A DNA stretch of 64,000 nucleotides from NCBI GenBank assembly GCA_020026395.1, contig JAHHQM010000004.1:124001-188000 (forward strand), given 5' to 3'. This document shows positions 53,524 to 63,855 of this stretch, in pieces. A program made the position numbers and the translations under genes. Under the pieces are notes generated by a model. That model searched no databases. It was not told where the DNA came from and saw only the letters and a program-made list of their open reading frames with translations. The DNA comes from Alistipes sp. (GTDB lineage Bacteria; Bacteroidota; Bacteroidia; Bacteroidales; Rikenellaceae). Every line of letters starts with the position of its first letter. Position 1 is the stretch's first letter.

Positions 53524-55740
53524 TCAGAACAAGTGGTAAACCACCGTAAGACCCGCCATGACGATCGAAACCATCGACATCAATTTGATCAGGATATTCA
53601 GCGAGGGGCCTGCCGTATCCTTGAACGGGTCACCCACCGTATCACCGACGATCGTCGCCTTGTGGCTGTCGGAACCCTTACCGCCGAAATTACCCTCTTC
53701 GACCAGTTTCTTGGCATTATCCCAGGCACCGCCCGCATTGGCCATGAAGATCGCCAACACGAAGCCCGAACTCAGACCGCCGACCAAAAGTCCGATCACG
53801 CCCGCAACACCCAGCACCAGACCGACCACCACGGGAACTATAATCGCCAGAAGGCTCGGGAACAACATCTCGCGCTGTGCGCCCTTGGTCGAGATCTCGA
53901 CGCAACGTGCATAGTCGGGCGTTGCCTCTCCCGTCAGGATACCCTTGATCTCGCGGAACTGACGGCGCACCTCCGTAACCATACTTTCGGCCGCACGCCC
54001 CACGGCATTCATCGTAAGACCGCAGAACAGGAACGACATCATCGCACCGATAAACAGGCCGATCAGCACCGTCGGGTTCATCAGCGACACGTTATAGTAG
54101 CTCATAAAGTCGAGTATCGACGCATCCTGCACCGACTGAAGCGTTCCGTCGGCCATTTGCAGTTCAGTGATTCCGCTGTGGAGCAATCCGATGCGGATCT
54201 CCTCCAGATAAGAGGCCAGCAAAGCCAGCGCCGTCAAGGCAGCCGAACCGATTGCAAAACCTTTACCCGTAGCTGCGGTGGTGTTGCCCAGCGCGTCAAG
54301 TGCATCGGTACGACGGCGTACCTCGGCACCCAGACCGCTCATCTCGGCGTTTCCGCCTGCATTATCGGCAATCGGGCCATAGGCATCGGTTGCCAGCGTA
54401 ATACCCAAGGTCGAAAGCATACCCACGGCCGCAATACCGATTCCGTACAGGCCGAGCGACATATTTTCGGGTTGCATCATGTGCTGCACATCAAATCCGA
54501 TGGCACACAAGTAAGCGATGATGACGGCCACGCCGATCGTCACCACGGGAATCGCCGTCGAGATCATACCCGAACCGATACCAGCGATCACCACCGTGGC
54601 AGGGCCCGTTTCCGAGCTCTGTGCGATTTTCTTCGTAGGACTATACGTATGAGAAGTATAGTATTCGGTGCCCTGTCCGATGATGATACCTGCCAAAAGA
54701 CCCGTGATCACCGAGAACGACAATCCGAGCCAATTCTCAATACCCAGAAGGTAAAGGATTCCGAACGAAGCAAACACGATCAGCAGCGAACTGAAATTCA
54801 CACCGATACCCAGCGAGCGGAGCAGATCACGCATCGTTGCGCCCTCGCGCGTGCGTACCAAATAAATACCGCAGATCGACAGTACGATTCCGACGGCCGC
54901 GATCAGCATCGGTGCCAGCACGGCACGCAGCTGCATCGCCTCCTGCCCTGCCATCGAGAATGCCGCGGCACCCAGTGCCGAAGTGGCCAGGATCGAACCG
55001 CAATAGCTCTCATAGAGGTCGGCACCCATACCGGCCACGTCACCCACGTTATCGCCCACGTTATCGGCAATGGTTGCGGGGTTACGCGGATCATCCTCGG
55101 GGATACCCGCCTCGACCTTACCCACCAGGTCGGCGCCCACATCGGCCGCCTTGGTATAGATACCGCCACCGACACGCGCAAACAAAGCCTGCGTCGATGC
55201 GCCCATACCGAAGGTCAGCATCGTCGTGGTGATGACGACGAGTTTCTGAGGGCCGTCCTCTTCGATGAAGGCCTGAAGAATCACATACCAGAAGGAAATA
55301 TCCAGCAATCCGAGACCTACGACCACAAGACCCATCACCGCACCACTGCGGAATGCGACCTTAAGACCGCGATCCAGTGATTTACGGGCGGCATTGGCCG
55401 TACGTGCCGAGGCATACGTGGCGGTTTTCATACCGAAGAAACCAGCCAAGCCCGAGAAGAAACCTCCCGTGATGAATGCAAACGGCACCCACGGATTCTG
55501 CACCCCCGCGCCATAGGCCAGGTAGGCGAAGAACAACGCCAAAATGATAAAAACAATGGCAATCACCCGATATTGTTGGCGGAGGTAAGCCATGGCGCCT
55601 TTGCGCACATGGGCGGCAATCTCTTTCATCCGTTCGGTACCTTCATCCTCACGCTTCATAGCGCGGTAAAACCCCCATGCGAACACCAATGCCATGATTG
55701 ATGCCAGCGGGACAATCCAAAAAATCAGAGGAATGTTCAT
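53524..55740 (-). CDS. hppA: K+-dependent membrane pyrophosphatase (Na+ and/or H+ pumping)
   Basis: A 738-residue, roughly 16-helix pump that couples PPi hydrolysis to export of Na+ or H+. The catalytic loop contains ADVGADLVGKVE and DNVGDNVGDVAGMGADL. GNTTAATGKG has Ala where K+-independent enzymes carry Lys, so the enzyme should need K+. K+-dependent types move Na+, or Na+ plus H+ as in the Bacteroides vulgatus enzyme, which this protein may resemble. The ATG at 55740 is used; a TTG at 55752 is less likely. A long leader lies upstream. Confidence 0.95.
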   Translation of the reverse strand: MNIPLIFWIVPLASIMALVFAWGFYRAMKREDEGTERMKEIAAHVRKGAMAYLRQQYRVIAIVFIILALFFAYLAYGAGVQNPWVPFAFITGGFFSGLAGFFGMKTATYASARTANAARKSLDRGLKVAFRSGAVMGLVVVGLGLLDISFWYVILQAFIEEDGPQKLVVITTTMLTFGMGASTQALFARVGGGIYTKAADVGADLVGKVEAGIPEDDPRNPATIADNVGDNVGDVAGMGADLYESYCGSILATSALGAAAFSMAGQEAMQLRAVLAPMLIAAVGIVLSICGIYLVRTREGATMRDLLRSLGIGVNFSSLLIVFASFGILYLLGIENWLGLSFSVITGLLAGIIIGQGTEYYTSHTYSPTKKIAQSSETGPATVVIAGIGSGMISTAIPVVTIGVAVIIAYLCAIGFDVQHMMQPENMSLGLYGIGIAAVGMLSTLGITLATDAYGPIADNAGGNAEMSGLGAEVRRRTDALDALGNTTAATGKGFAIGSAALTALALLASYLEEIRIGLLHSGITELQMADGTLQSVQDASILDFMSYYNVSLMNPTVLIGLFIGAMMSFLFCGLTMNAVGRAAESMVTEVRRQFREIKGILTGEATPDYARCVEISTKGAQREMLFPSLLAIIVPVVVGLVLGVAGVIGLLVGGLSSGFVLAIFMANAGGAWDNAKKLVEEGNFGGKGSDSHKATIVGDTVGDPFKDTAGPSLNILIKLMSMVSIVMAGLTVVYHLF

Positions 55741-55906
55741 TGTAGTTATCAATTAAATTGGACAATAAAAGAATTCATAACCCGAACACAAGAGGTGAAA
55801 AAAAGTGGAAAGTCGTTAAAACGACCCGCAGTCGTCAACAACTTTCGCAACACCGCCCTCTCTCAAAAACCACCTTACGGCGTATGGTTTTATCTGCTTG
55901 CTATAC

Positions 55907-55935
55907 GAAAGTTAGAAAAAAGTTTTCAAAATCAA
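55907..55935 (-). promoter_or_regulatory. Possible promoter of hppA
   Basis: On the minus strand TTTTG, 18 bases, then TAACTTTC (55914-55907), one base off the -7 consensus. It would give a leader of about 160 bases with hairpins at 55866-55891 and 55821-55835. Confidence 0.4.
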
Positions 55936-55988
55936 AACATTTTCACGATTAATTTTTAAAAATCGACACATATATACCCCAATCGCAT

Positions 55989-56019
55989 AAAAAAAGCCCC
56001 GTCTTCTTCAGACGGGGCT
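55989..56019 (-). terminator. Terminator of the malic enzyme gene
   Basis: AGCCCCGTCT pairs with AGACGGGGCT; the minus strand continues with seven T residues. Confidence 0.9.
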
Positions 56020-56037
56020 CCACTCAAATCTTATTTT

Positions 56038-57312
<1,275 letters not shown>

Positions 57313-57369
57313 ATTATCATTAAAGTTTATAGATTTACACTTATTAATAGTCATTGACTATACATTTTG

Positions 57370-57377
57370 CAAAGGTA
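57370..57377 (-). promoter_or_regulatory. -7 element of the malic enzyme gene
   Basis: TACCTTTG on the minus strand with TTTG about 18 bases upstream; the leader to the ATG at 57312 is about 50 bases. Confidence 0.7.
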
Positions 57378-57512
57378 GTAAAGAATCTCGGATTTCAAAG
57401 TCTTTTGCAAATAAAATACCACGATTTATAAATAATGTTCCCAATAGGGCAAACGATACCCAAAGAACAGCCTTTCGACCGCTCCTTAACCATAATATTT
57501 GAAATAGGATTT

Positions 57513-58418
57513 TTAACGCGGTTCGACGTGGGTGCTGATGATCGTGTCCGCGCCGAATTTTCGGCAGAGTGCAGTCTCGATTTCGCGGGTCGTGGCGTGG
57601 GCATCTTTTAAAGAGGTTGCCCCGTCCATGCAGAAATGCACCTCGATGGCGCAATAACTGCCGATACGGCGTGTGCGCAGTTTATGGGGCGACGAGACAC
57701 CGGGAAACGACGCAATCGTCCCCATGATGAAGCGTTCGTCCTCTTCGGGCAGCGATTTTTCGAGCAACTCATCGACGCACGGCACGATCAATTTAAACGC
57801 GATGTAAAGGATATAGACGCTGATGCAGATTGCGGCGATCGGATCGAGCACGCGCCACGCCTCGCCCAAAAGGATCGCACCGCCGATACCCAGCATACTG
57901 CCGATAGACGAGAAGGCATCGCTGCGGTGGTGCCACGCATTGGCGATCATCACCTGCGAATTGAGGCGGCGACCCTTGAACGCCGTATATTGATATAGGA
58001 GTTCCTTCGTTACGATTGAAACCACCGCTGCCACCAGAGCGATCACACCCGGCTCTTCGCACCTCGTACCGCGGGTCATCGCGTAGATCGTACTTATGCC
58101 CGATGCGAAGATCAGCATGCCGACACCCACCAGGATCAGCCCCACCAGAAGCGTTGCAACCGTTTCGTATTTGCCGTGGCCGAAATCGTGGTCGGCATCC
58201 TGCGGTTTGCCCGCGATTTTCACAAAGTAAAGGATGATGACATCCGACACAAAATCCGACAGCGAATGAACGGCATCAGCCAGCATGGCGGCACTGTTGC
58301 CCAAGATTCCCGCAAGAAACTTGAACAACAACAGGGTGAAATTGCACAGGCTGCCCACCAGGGTCACCCGTCGAATCTCGCGCGTCCGACGATCTTCTTT
58401 TTCCGTAGCGTGTGTCAT
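57513..58418 (-). CDS. Cation diffusion facilitator transporter (FieF-like)
   Basis: A 301-residue Zn/Fe/Mn efflux protein with six helices. Metal sites: HSLSD in the second helix, DHDFGHGKYE at the membrane face, and HHRSD in the fifth helix. The C-terminal cytosolic domain (about 215-301) ends with an ISTHVEPR segment like the CDF dimer domain. Divergent from the chimeric gene at 58550. Metal specificity cannot be read with certainty. Confidence 0.93.
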   Translation of the reverse strand: MTHATEKEDRRTREIRRVTLVGSLCNFTLLLFKFLAGILGNSAAMLADAVHSLSDFVSDVIILYFVKIAGKPQDADHDFGHGKYETVATLLVGLILVGVGMLIFASGISTIYAMTRGTRCEEPGVIALVAAVVSIVTKELLYQYTAFKGRRLNSQVMIANAWHHRSDAFSSIGSMLGIGGAILLGEAWRVLDPIAAICISVYILYIAFKLIVPCVDELLEKSLPEEDERFIMGTIASFPGVSSPHKLRTRRIGSYCAIEVHFCMDGATSLKDAHATTREIETALCRKFGADTIISTHVEPR

Positions 58419-58549
58419 AATTTTACAATATTAGCAATTTTTCGCGACTTCTGCAAGCAAAAACCGTCTTCGGGGCACTTATTACTCCGAAAAATTGACG
58501 CTTCGCCCGTAAATCACTACTTTCGCATCCGAAAAATTCCCCCCATATC

Positions 58550-59863
58550 ATGGAATTTACCCCGCTTACCGACGAAGAGCGTCGCATTGCCGATCACAAG
58601 CTCTTCGATGGCCACCGTCCCGAACTTATGGCCGTCAAGCACCGCGCCCACGAAACGTATCGCCGTTTCAATGCAATGGACGAGTACGACCCCGAACGCC
58701 AACCCCTGCTCAAGACCATTTTGGGCGGTTACGGCGAATCGGTTTACTTCCAAGGCTCCGTGCAATTCAACTACGGCACCCACACGTTCATCGGCGAAAA
58801 GTTCTTTGCCAATTTCACCACGACGCTCATCATATCGGTCATTTTGGGAGGCATTTACCTGAATCTCGACCTGCTGAACCAACCCGATGAGCTGATCCCG
58901 CTGATCCGCCCCTACTACCTTATTTCGACCGCCTCGGTCATCTTCGTCATGCTGGCAAACACGTTCCGTCAGTTTGTCGAGGGCATTGCCAATCCCGCGG
59001 TGTCGATGTGGGTGCTTTTGACAGGTAACCTGCTGAACACCATCGGCAACTACGTCCTGATCTACGGTAAATTCGGGTTCCCCGAAATGGGACTTTTGGG
59101 TGCGGGTCTCAGTACGTTCCTGTCGCGCATCGTCATCCTCGGACTCTTCATCTGGGTATTTGTGCGCCACACGGCCTACGCCCGTTACCGCAAGGGCGTG
59201 CGCGTCATCCCGATCAACCGCCGAAGTTGGCGTACGCTGAATGCCATCGGGTGGCCGATCGGACTGCAACAAGGTCTGGAGGCTGGCACGTTCTGTATGA
59301 CCGCCATCATGATCGGCTGGTTAGGCAGTCTGGAATTGGCGGCACATCAAATCGCCATCACCATCTCGCTGATCAGTTTCACGATCTACCTGGGACTGGG
59401 TGCTGCGGTTGCCATCCGCGTCAGTTACTACAAGGGGGCAAACGATTGGAATATGGTACGGCGCATCTCGCAGGCGGGTATTCACCTGGCGCTGGTTGTC
59501 GTTTTTATAATCTGCGTGGTGCTTTTCACGACCCAATCGTTTATCGGCATGATCTTTACGGACGACCGAAGCGTAAACGACATTGTGAAGACCCTGATCC
59601 CGATCCTCATGTTGTATCAGGTGGGTGACAGCGTGCAGATCATCCTGACGAATGCCTTGCGCGGATTGTCGGATGTCAAAGCCATTATGTGGATCTCGTT
59701 TATCGCCTACTTCGTCGTGGCGATTCCTTCGGGCTACACTTTGGGATTCACGGCGCATTGGGGTGCGCCCGGTGTGTGGATGGCCTACCCCATCGGATTT
59801 GTCTGCTCGGTGACGCTCTTCGCCTACCGCATGAAAAAGCAGCTCGGCAGGCATCTCCGCTAA
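58550..59863 (+). pseudogene. Chimera of sugar O-acetyltransferase head and MATE efflux transporter body
   Basis: One open frame of 437 codons encodes pieces of two unrelated proteins. Residues 1-89 are the N-terminal part of a maltose/galactoside O-acetyltransferase: DEERRIADHKLFDGHRPEL, RRFNAMDEYDPERQPLLK, GESVYF and the first beta-helix turns to IGEKFFANF. From residue about 90 (near 58815) the protein is a MATE multidrug/Na+ antiporter lacking roughly the first 100 residues (about three helices), starting LIISVILGGIYLNL and going on normally to the C-terminus. An in-frame deletion between neighbouring acetyltransferase and MATE genes explains it. Neither activity is likely; a new function cannot be excluded. 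Confidence 0.85.
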
Positions 59864-59866
59864 ACA

Positions 59867-59902
59867 AAAAAAGAGCCGTTCCGTGGGGGGAACGGCTCTT
59901 TT
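59867..59902. terminator. Bidirectional terminator
   Basis: AAAAGAGCCGTTCC pairs with GGAACGGCTCTTTT between the chimera and the convergent FKBP gene. Confidence 0.9.
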
Positions 59903-59914
59903 AAATTATGCCTT

Positions 59915-60313
59915 TTAAGCAATCTGCACCAGTTCGATCTCGAAGATGAGGGTCGATCCTCCGGGGATACCCGGTTGCGAGAAGTTGCCGTAAGCCATAT
60001 CCGACGGCAGGTAGAGTTCCCATTTGTCACCCACGCACATCTGCTGCATGGCGATAATCCAGCCCTCGATCAGATCACCCAGACGGAAAGCGATGGGCAC
60101 CCCGCCACGGCTCGAATCGAACTCCTTACCATCGATCGTCCATCCCGTATAGTGCACCGTCACAAGGCTGCGGGGCGTAGGGTGACGACCGTCGTTCTTG
60201 CCCTCCTGAATTACCTTATAGTAAATACCTTTCGGGAGCGCCTTTACGCCCTCCTCCTTTGCTTTGTCGGCCAGCCACTGCTGGTTCTGAAGCATGTATT
60301 CTTTCTTTCCCAT
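59915..60313 (-). CDS. FKBP-type peptidyl-prolyl isomerase
   Basis: A 132-residue cytosolic isomerase (no signal peptide). The FKBP core has VTVHYTGWTIDGKEFDSS, the tryptophan-containing LIEGWIIAMQQMCVG and a C-terminal SDMAYG and GSTLIFEIELVQ. A 40-residue helical N-terminal extension precedes it. It follows the NUDIX gene by 6 bases in a three-gene unit. Confidence 0.95.
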   Translation of the reverse strand: MGKKEYMLQNQQWLADKAKEEGVKALPKGIYYKVIQEGKNDGRHPTPRSLVTVHYTGWTIDGKEFDSSRGGVPIAFRLGDLIEGWIIAMQQMCVGDKWELYLPSDMAYGNFSQPGIPGGSTLIFEIELVQIA

Positions 60314-60319
60314 TTTGCG

Positions 60320-60700
60320 TTATTTTAATAGATTTACAATCTGAATATCAGCCGGAAGCCATCCGACGGTGTCGAGTTCCTCGCGCGAAAGCCATCGTGC
60401 GGCCTCGTGTTCGCGGAGCTCCAAATCACCCGACAGCACCTCACACCAATAAGCATGCATCGTCAGGTGGAATTGGGGATAGTCCCATTCAACGGTCGTA
60501 AGCCGTTCGCCGACACGGATTTCGGTCGAAAGTTCCTCGCGGATCTCCCGTCGCAAGGCCTCTTCGGGGGTTTCGCCCCGCTCGATCTTACCGCCGGGGA
60601 ACTCCCAGAAATCCTTGAATTCGCCGTAGCCGCGTTGCGTGGCGAAATACCTCTCCCCGCGACGGATCACCGCCGCCACCACTTCGATTTGTTTCATCAT
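60320..60700 (-). CDS. NUDIX hydrolase, MutT-like (8-oxo-dGTP diphosphatase candidate)
   Basis: A 126-residue protein. The NUDIX box is complete at residues 37-59: G37, E45-E47 region and the REIREEL core, which holds the metal-binding glutamates. WEFPGGKIERGE is the MutT-like version and the opening VVAAVIRRGERYFATQR fits the same group. It should clear oxidised nucleotides. It begins directly after the stop of the nucleotidyltransferase-fold gene. Confidence 0.92.
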   Translation of the reverse strand: MMKQIEVVAAVIRRGERYFATQRGYGEFKDFWEFPGGKIERGETPEEALRREIREELSTEIRVGERLTTVEWDYPQFHLTMHAYWCEVLSGDLELREHEAARWLSREELDTVGWLPADIQIVNLLK

Positions 60701-61816
60701 CTACAAATGCGGATTGCGGTCAAAGAAGAAGACCCAGATATTATGCAGAGTATAATAAAGGGACGAATGCTCGCTGAATGCGCGGGTTTTCCAATTGCCC
60801 TTCAACATGTTGCAGACGAGCAACACGCGGATTTTCCACGCCGAATAATTCTTGTTATAGACCCCCTGCTGTTCGTACAGCACGCTTTGCACCATCCGAT
60901 CGGCCAGCGGTTTCAACTCCTCGTCTGTGGCAAAATCCTTCGGTGGTTCGATCCCGAAAAGATCCTTCGAAAGGAAGGTCATGCACCGCGCAAACTGACA
61001 AAGGCCTTTATCGTAGGCCGAAGTCAATCTCTCGAACTCCGCCCATGCGACGCGCTCCCCCTCTTTTTGTACGAACATCGCCCAATCGCAAATATGGCGC
61101 AGTGAGATGCTCTCCTTCAGGAAATGATTCCATGCGTGCACCGACAGGAACAGGGCATTGAACAGGGGCGAGGGGCACTCCATGTACGACTCTCCGATCG
61201 GAGTGAGTGGTTCGGTCTGCAAAACGCGTTGCAGTGCCCGTTCAAATTCCTTGGCGCGGCGTCCGTTGCGGATCGTCGTGCAATAGCGATGGTTCTCGAC
61301 CATCAATCCCTTATACAGGATGTGTGAGTGTTTATAGTCGCCCGCCTCGTAGTCGGCGCCTATTTTTTGCGCGACCTCGTTGCCTTTCTCAAAATCGCCC
61401 ATCAGGAAGCAATCCAAATCTCCGCACGGGCGATGTTGCGGTTCGGGGTAGTATTGCGCCACGGCCAAACCCTTCAAAACGGCCGTACGGATGTCGTGCT
61501 CGGCATAAGCTCGGGCGAGTTCCTCCGAAAGGGATTTTTGGCGCAGGAAACGGTCCTCGATCTTCACGACATTGAATCCCCACTGCAATTTTGCATTACG
61601 CGGCGGTTGGCTTTGTTCGGGAATCAATCCCTGCCCGATCAGTCGGTTCAAGCCGTCGTATACCACGGCCAGCACGCCCTGTTGGACAGCCGTTTTATAG
61701 ATCCACTTCCAATCGGGAGCCGTCCGAAACATCGATTCGATTTCGGCGGAAGTATTCTTTTGAGTGCCCAATCCCAAACCGATCAGGCACAATAATATAT
61801 GTTCGTTAGCGGTCAT
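60701..61816 (-). CDS. Nucleotidyltransferase-family protein (PF14907-like)
   Basis: A 371-residue protein starting MTANEHILLCLIGLGLG. The central part has LKGLAVAQYYPEPQHRPCGDLDCFL, which looks like the HxDxD/GDxD core of uncharacterised nucleotidyltransferases seen next to surface-polysaccharide genes. The rest is mainly helical, with HAWNHFLKESISLRHICDWAMF. No polysaccharide cluster is nearby and the substrate is unknown. The ATG at 61816 lies just after a palindrome and a -7 element; an earlier start at 61885 would overlap these. Confidence 0.8.
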   Translation of the reverse strand: MTANEHILLCLIGLGLGTQKNTSAEIESMFRTAPDWKWIYKTAVQQGVLAVVYDGLNRLIGQGLIPEQSQPPRNAKLQWGFNVVKIEDRFLRQKSLSEELARAYAEHDIRTAVLKGLAVAQYYPEPQHRPCGDLDCFLMGDFEKGNEVAQKIGADYEAGDYKHSHILYKGLMVENHRYCTTIRNGRRAKEFERALQRVLQTEPLTPIGESYMECPSPLFNALFLSVHAWNHFLKESISLRHICDWAMFVQKEGERVAWAEFERLTSAYDKGLCQFARCMTFLSKDLFGIEPPKDFATDEELKPLADRMVQSVLYEQQGVYNKNYSAWKIRVLLVCNMLKGNWKTRAFSEHSSLYYTLHNIWVFFFDRNPHL

Positions 61817-61831
61817 AGATTTCTTTAGCGC

Positions 61832-61846
61832 GGGGTGTGACACCCC
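61832..61846. repeat. 15-base perfect palindrome in a 5' leader
   Basis: GGGGTGT and ACACCCC flank one G, between the -7 box and the start codon of the nucleotidyltransferase-family gene. It could be an operator or a leader hairpin. Confidence 0.5.
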
Positions 61847-61855
61847 TCCAGTGTA

Positions 61856-61863
61856 CAAAAATA
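61856..61863 (-). promoter_or_regulatory. -7 element of the nucleotidyltransferase-NUDIX-FKBP operon
   Basis: TATTTTTG on the minus strand, about 40 bases before the ATG at 61816. Confidence 0.6.
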
Positions 61864-63121
61864 ATAATAATCCGTCCCCGCACAAAAAAAATCGGTCGAC
61901 TATTTATATTCGGCACGGGGTTTCTGCGGCGTACCCGACGGCGAAAGGCAACAGGGAGCGTGGTTGTTGAATTTGTAGCTGATCCGAGATTCGATGCTGA
62001 AGCGTGACCGTTGGCGTTTGAAGTCCGTGAAGGTATGTTCCCGATTCCAAGAGAGGATCTGCTCGTCACGGCAGATCAATCCGCGGCACGCAAGGCTCAG
62101 GTAGAGGCGGTTACGCGCCGCAGTTTTGAAAAGTTCCGTATTCAGCGCTAAGTTCCGTTGTGTCGCCACTCCAACTGGCGGCGGGGTGTGGATGCCGTAA
62201 AGCACAGGTGCATACCCCACGTGCGGCCGAAATAAAACGTATTATAAAACGACATTGAGGGAGTTCGTTCCCAATCGGCAGCGGTAGTAGTGCCAATACT
62301 CCCCCACGCCCGTCAGTTCCCAATTGATCCGCCACCACCGCGTAAGGCGCATCGCACACGAAAGATCCAATTTATGGACGGAGGAGACCACGCAATTGAT
62401 CGGTTGGCGGAAGGTCTGCTCAGAATCGTCTCCGTCCACGAAGGTCAGGTGTTGGATTCCGTCCACGGTGCGCGAAAACGTGTAGGCCAAAGTCCAGCGG
62501 CCGCGTAATGTACACGTTGCACCCAAATCGAATCCTTTGGCGGGGGCAAGGTAGGGATTGCCCGTCGTATAGTGGAATTCATCGATCCGCGTGCGGATCG
62601 GCGAGAGATCGCCATAGGGAATCGCCCCGTCGTGAAATGGGTGATCCGATTCCATTGCAGACGCACCCCCCCCCGACAGCGAAAGCCGTCCTACACGAGC
62701 CCGACACTCGGCATAGGCCGCCATGCCGTTGCCCCGATAGCGGAACAGGGACTGCTTTGCGGGGGCATCGGGCGGCGTAAGCAGAGAGTTTTTCGTCACA
62801 TCGTGGTGATGGGTGCTGATGCCGCCATTTACGGTCAGGGTCTTGCTGAAAATCTTGGAAACTGCCACCTCCGTTTCGACGGACAGCGTGCGGGGCATCA
62901 TCCGCTCGCGGGTACACTCTGCCACAGGGCGATCGTCCATCTGATCCACATAACAATACGCCTTTTCGATCGAGGTGTCCATATAATCCACCTCGGCCGT
63001 GAGCACCGATCCCCGATCATCCAGCCGATAGCTGTAATCGGTGACCAATTGCCACACCACGTTATCCAGATTGCCCCGAGAATGGTACGTGCCCGACTCC
63101 ACCGAGCGCTTCAGGTAACGG

Positions 63122-63334
63122 TGTTAACGGAAATTTAAAGTGCAGTGGAATCGGAAACCAGAGTGCAGTAAAAACGGAAACAATAGTGCAGTGAAAACTA
63201 ATTATTAATCCGACCTTTGAATCATAACCACAACGCAAAGGTGTTATGACAGAGAAGGAATACAAAACACTGTTTCGAAAAAACATGTACGAACAGATCA
63301 GAAGACTCCGTAATGATGAGCATCTGTCAATCCA
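63122..63334 (+). mobile_element. Left-end remnant of an IS21-like element with the start of istA
   Basis: TGTTAACGG begins the segment. Three copies of AGTGCAGT at 63139, 63162 and 63185, spaced exactly 23 bases, resemble the multiple terminal repeats of IS21 elements. An ATG at 63246 opens a transposase start (MTEKEYKTLFRKNMYEQI, RRLRNDEHLSI), about 30 residues before it breaks off into outer-membrane protein sequence. The rest of istA, all istB and the right end are missing. Inserted in reverse to the host gene. Confidence 0.78.
63139..63192 (+). repeat. Three direct repeats at the IS21-like left end
   Basis: AGTGCAGT at 63139-63146, 63162-63169 and 63185-63192, followed by similar A/G-rich sequence in each 23-base period; likely transposase binding sites. 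Confidence 0.75.
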
Positions 63335-63797
63335 ATGCCAGCGGATTTCCCGACATCGAAACCACATACCGCCCCGCCGAGTGGCGTATATAGCGCGGAA
63401 AGATAACCACCTCGCCGATCCGAAGCGGTCGCAGCACCACACTGCACAACGTCCGATCGGCGGGTCGCGTCAGCGTTTCGAACGACAAGTGCGCAAATTC
63501 CAGAAAATAATCGCCCCGGGGCACACCCTCCAATCGGTAGCAACCCTGTTTGTCGAAGACATCGCCCGCCACAATCAGCGAATCGCAGTACCGTCTGAAG
63601 CTGACGGTACAATAAGCCACAGGATCGTCCATAGGATCGGTGATTCGTCCGTAGATCGTCCTTCCATCCTGCGAAAACGCAAAAACGGCCTTCAACAAAA
63701 AAGCGACCAACAAATATTTCTTCATCTTTTCGAGGTGTGGATCAGGAATTTTGTTTAAGCCCTCAAAATGCGCGCCACACGACTCGCTCCACATCAC

Positions 63798-63835
63798 AAA
63801 AAAAACGGTCTTAAGGCGTAACCCTTAAGACCGTT
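63798..63835 (-). terminator. Terminator of the partial TPR gene
   Basis: AACGGTCTTAAGG pairs with CCTTAAGACCGTT; the minus strand ends in eight T residues. Confidence 0.88.
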
Positions 63836-63855
63836 CTCAATTTATCGGAATTTGT

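Larger units (their letters stand above)
55741..56037. other. Intergenic region with probable hppA leader and a terminator
   Basis: Almost 300 bases with no gene supported. The minus strand carries the hppA promoter and long leader (55907-55932 region and two small hairpins). The far end holds the malic enzyme terminator. A 64-codon open frame on the plus strand has no recognisable homology or start signals. Confidence 0.5.
61900..63725 (-). pseudogene. Outer-membrane beta-barrel protein (OMP_b-brl_3 type), disrupted
   Basis: The start at 63725 encodes a signal peptide (MKKYLLVAFLLKAVFAFSQ), a carboxypeptidase-regulatory-like domain (YGRITDPMDDPVAYCTV) and YVVSMSGNPLA, the opening of the plug-like region. 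At about 63334 it breaks into an IS21-type remnant. After 63121 the coding resumes in the barrel (YLKRSVESGTYHSRGNLD) and runs to an in-frame TAA at 62244-62242. Homology continues in the same frame after it (YVLFRPHVGYAPVLYG) to 61900. A block of the gene, perhaps several hundred residues, has been lost where the remnant lies. Non-functional. Confidence 0.85.

Noticed and set aside
53509..55380. A 623-codon open frame opposite hppA
   Set aside because: His/Arg/Asp/Gln-rich composition with no family marks; hppA on the other strand is certain.
55758..55952. A 64-codon basic open frame upstream of hppA
   Set aside because: No homology that I recognise, no promoter, and it lies opposite the likely hppA leader.
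63246..63758. A 170-codon open frame starting with istA residues
   Set aside because: Only the first 30 codons are transposase; the rest is antisense of the outer-membrane protein signal and N-terminal region.
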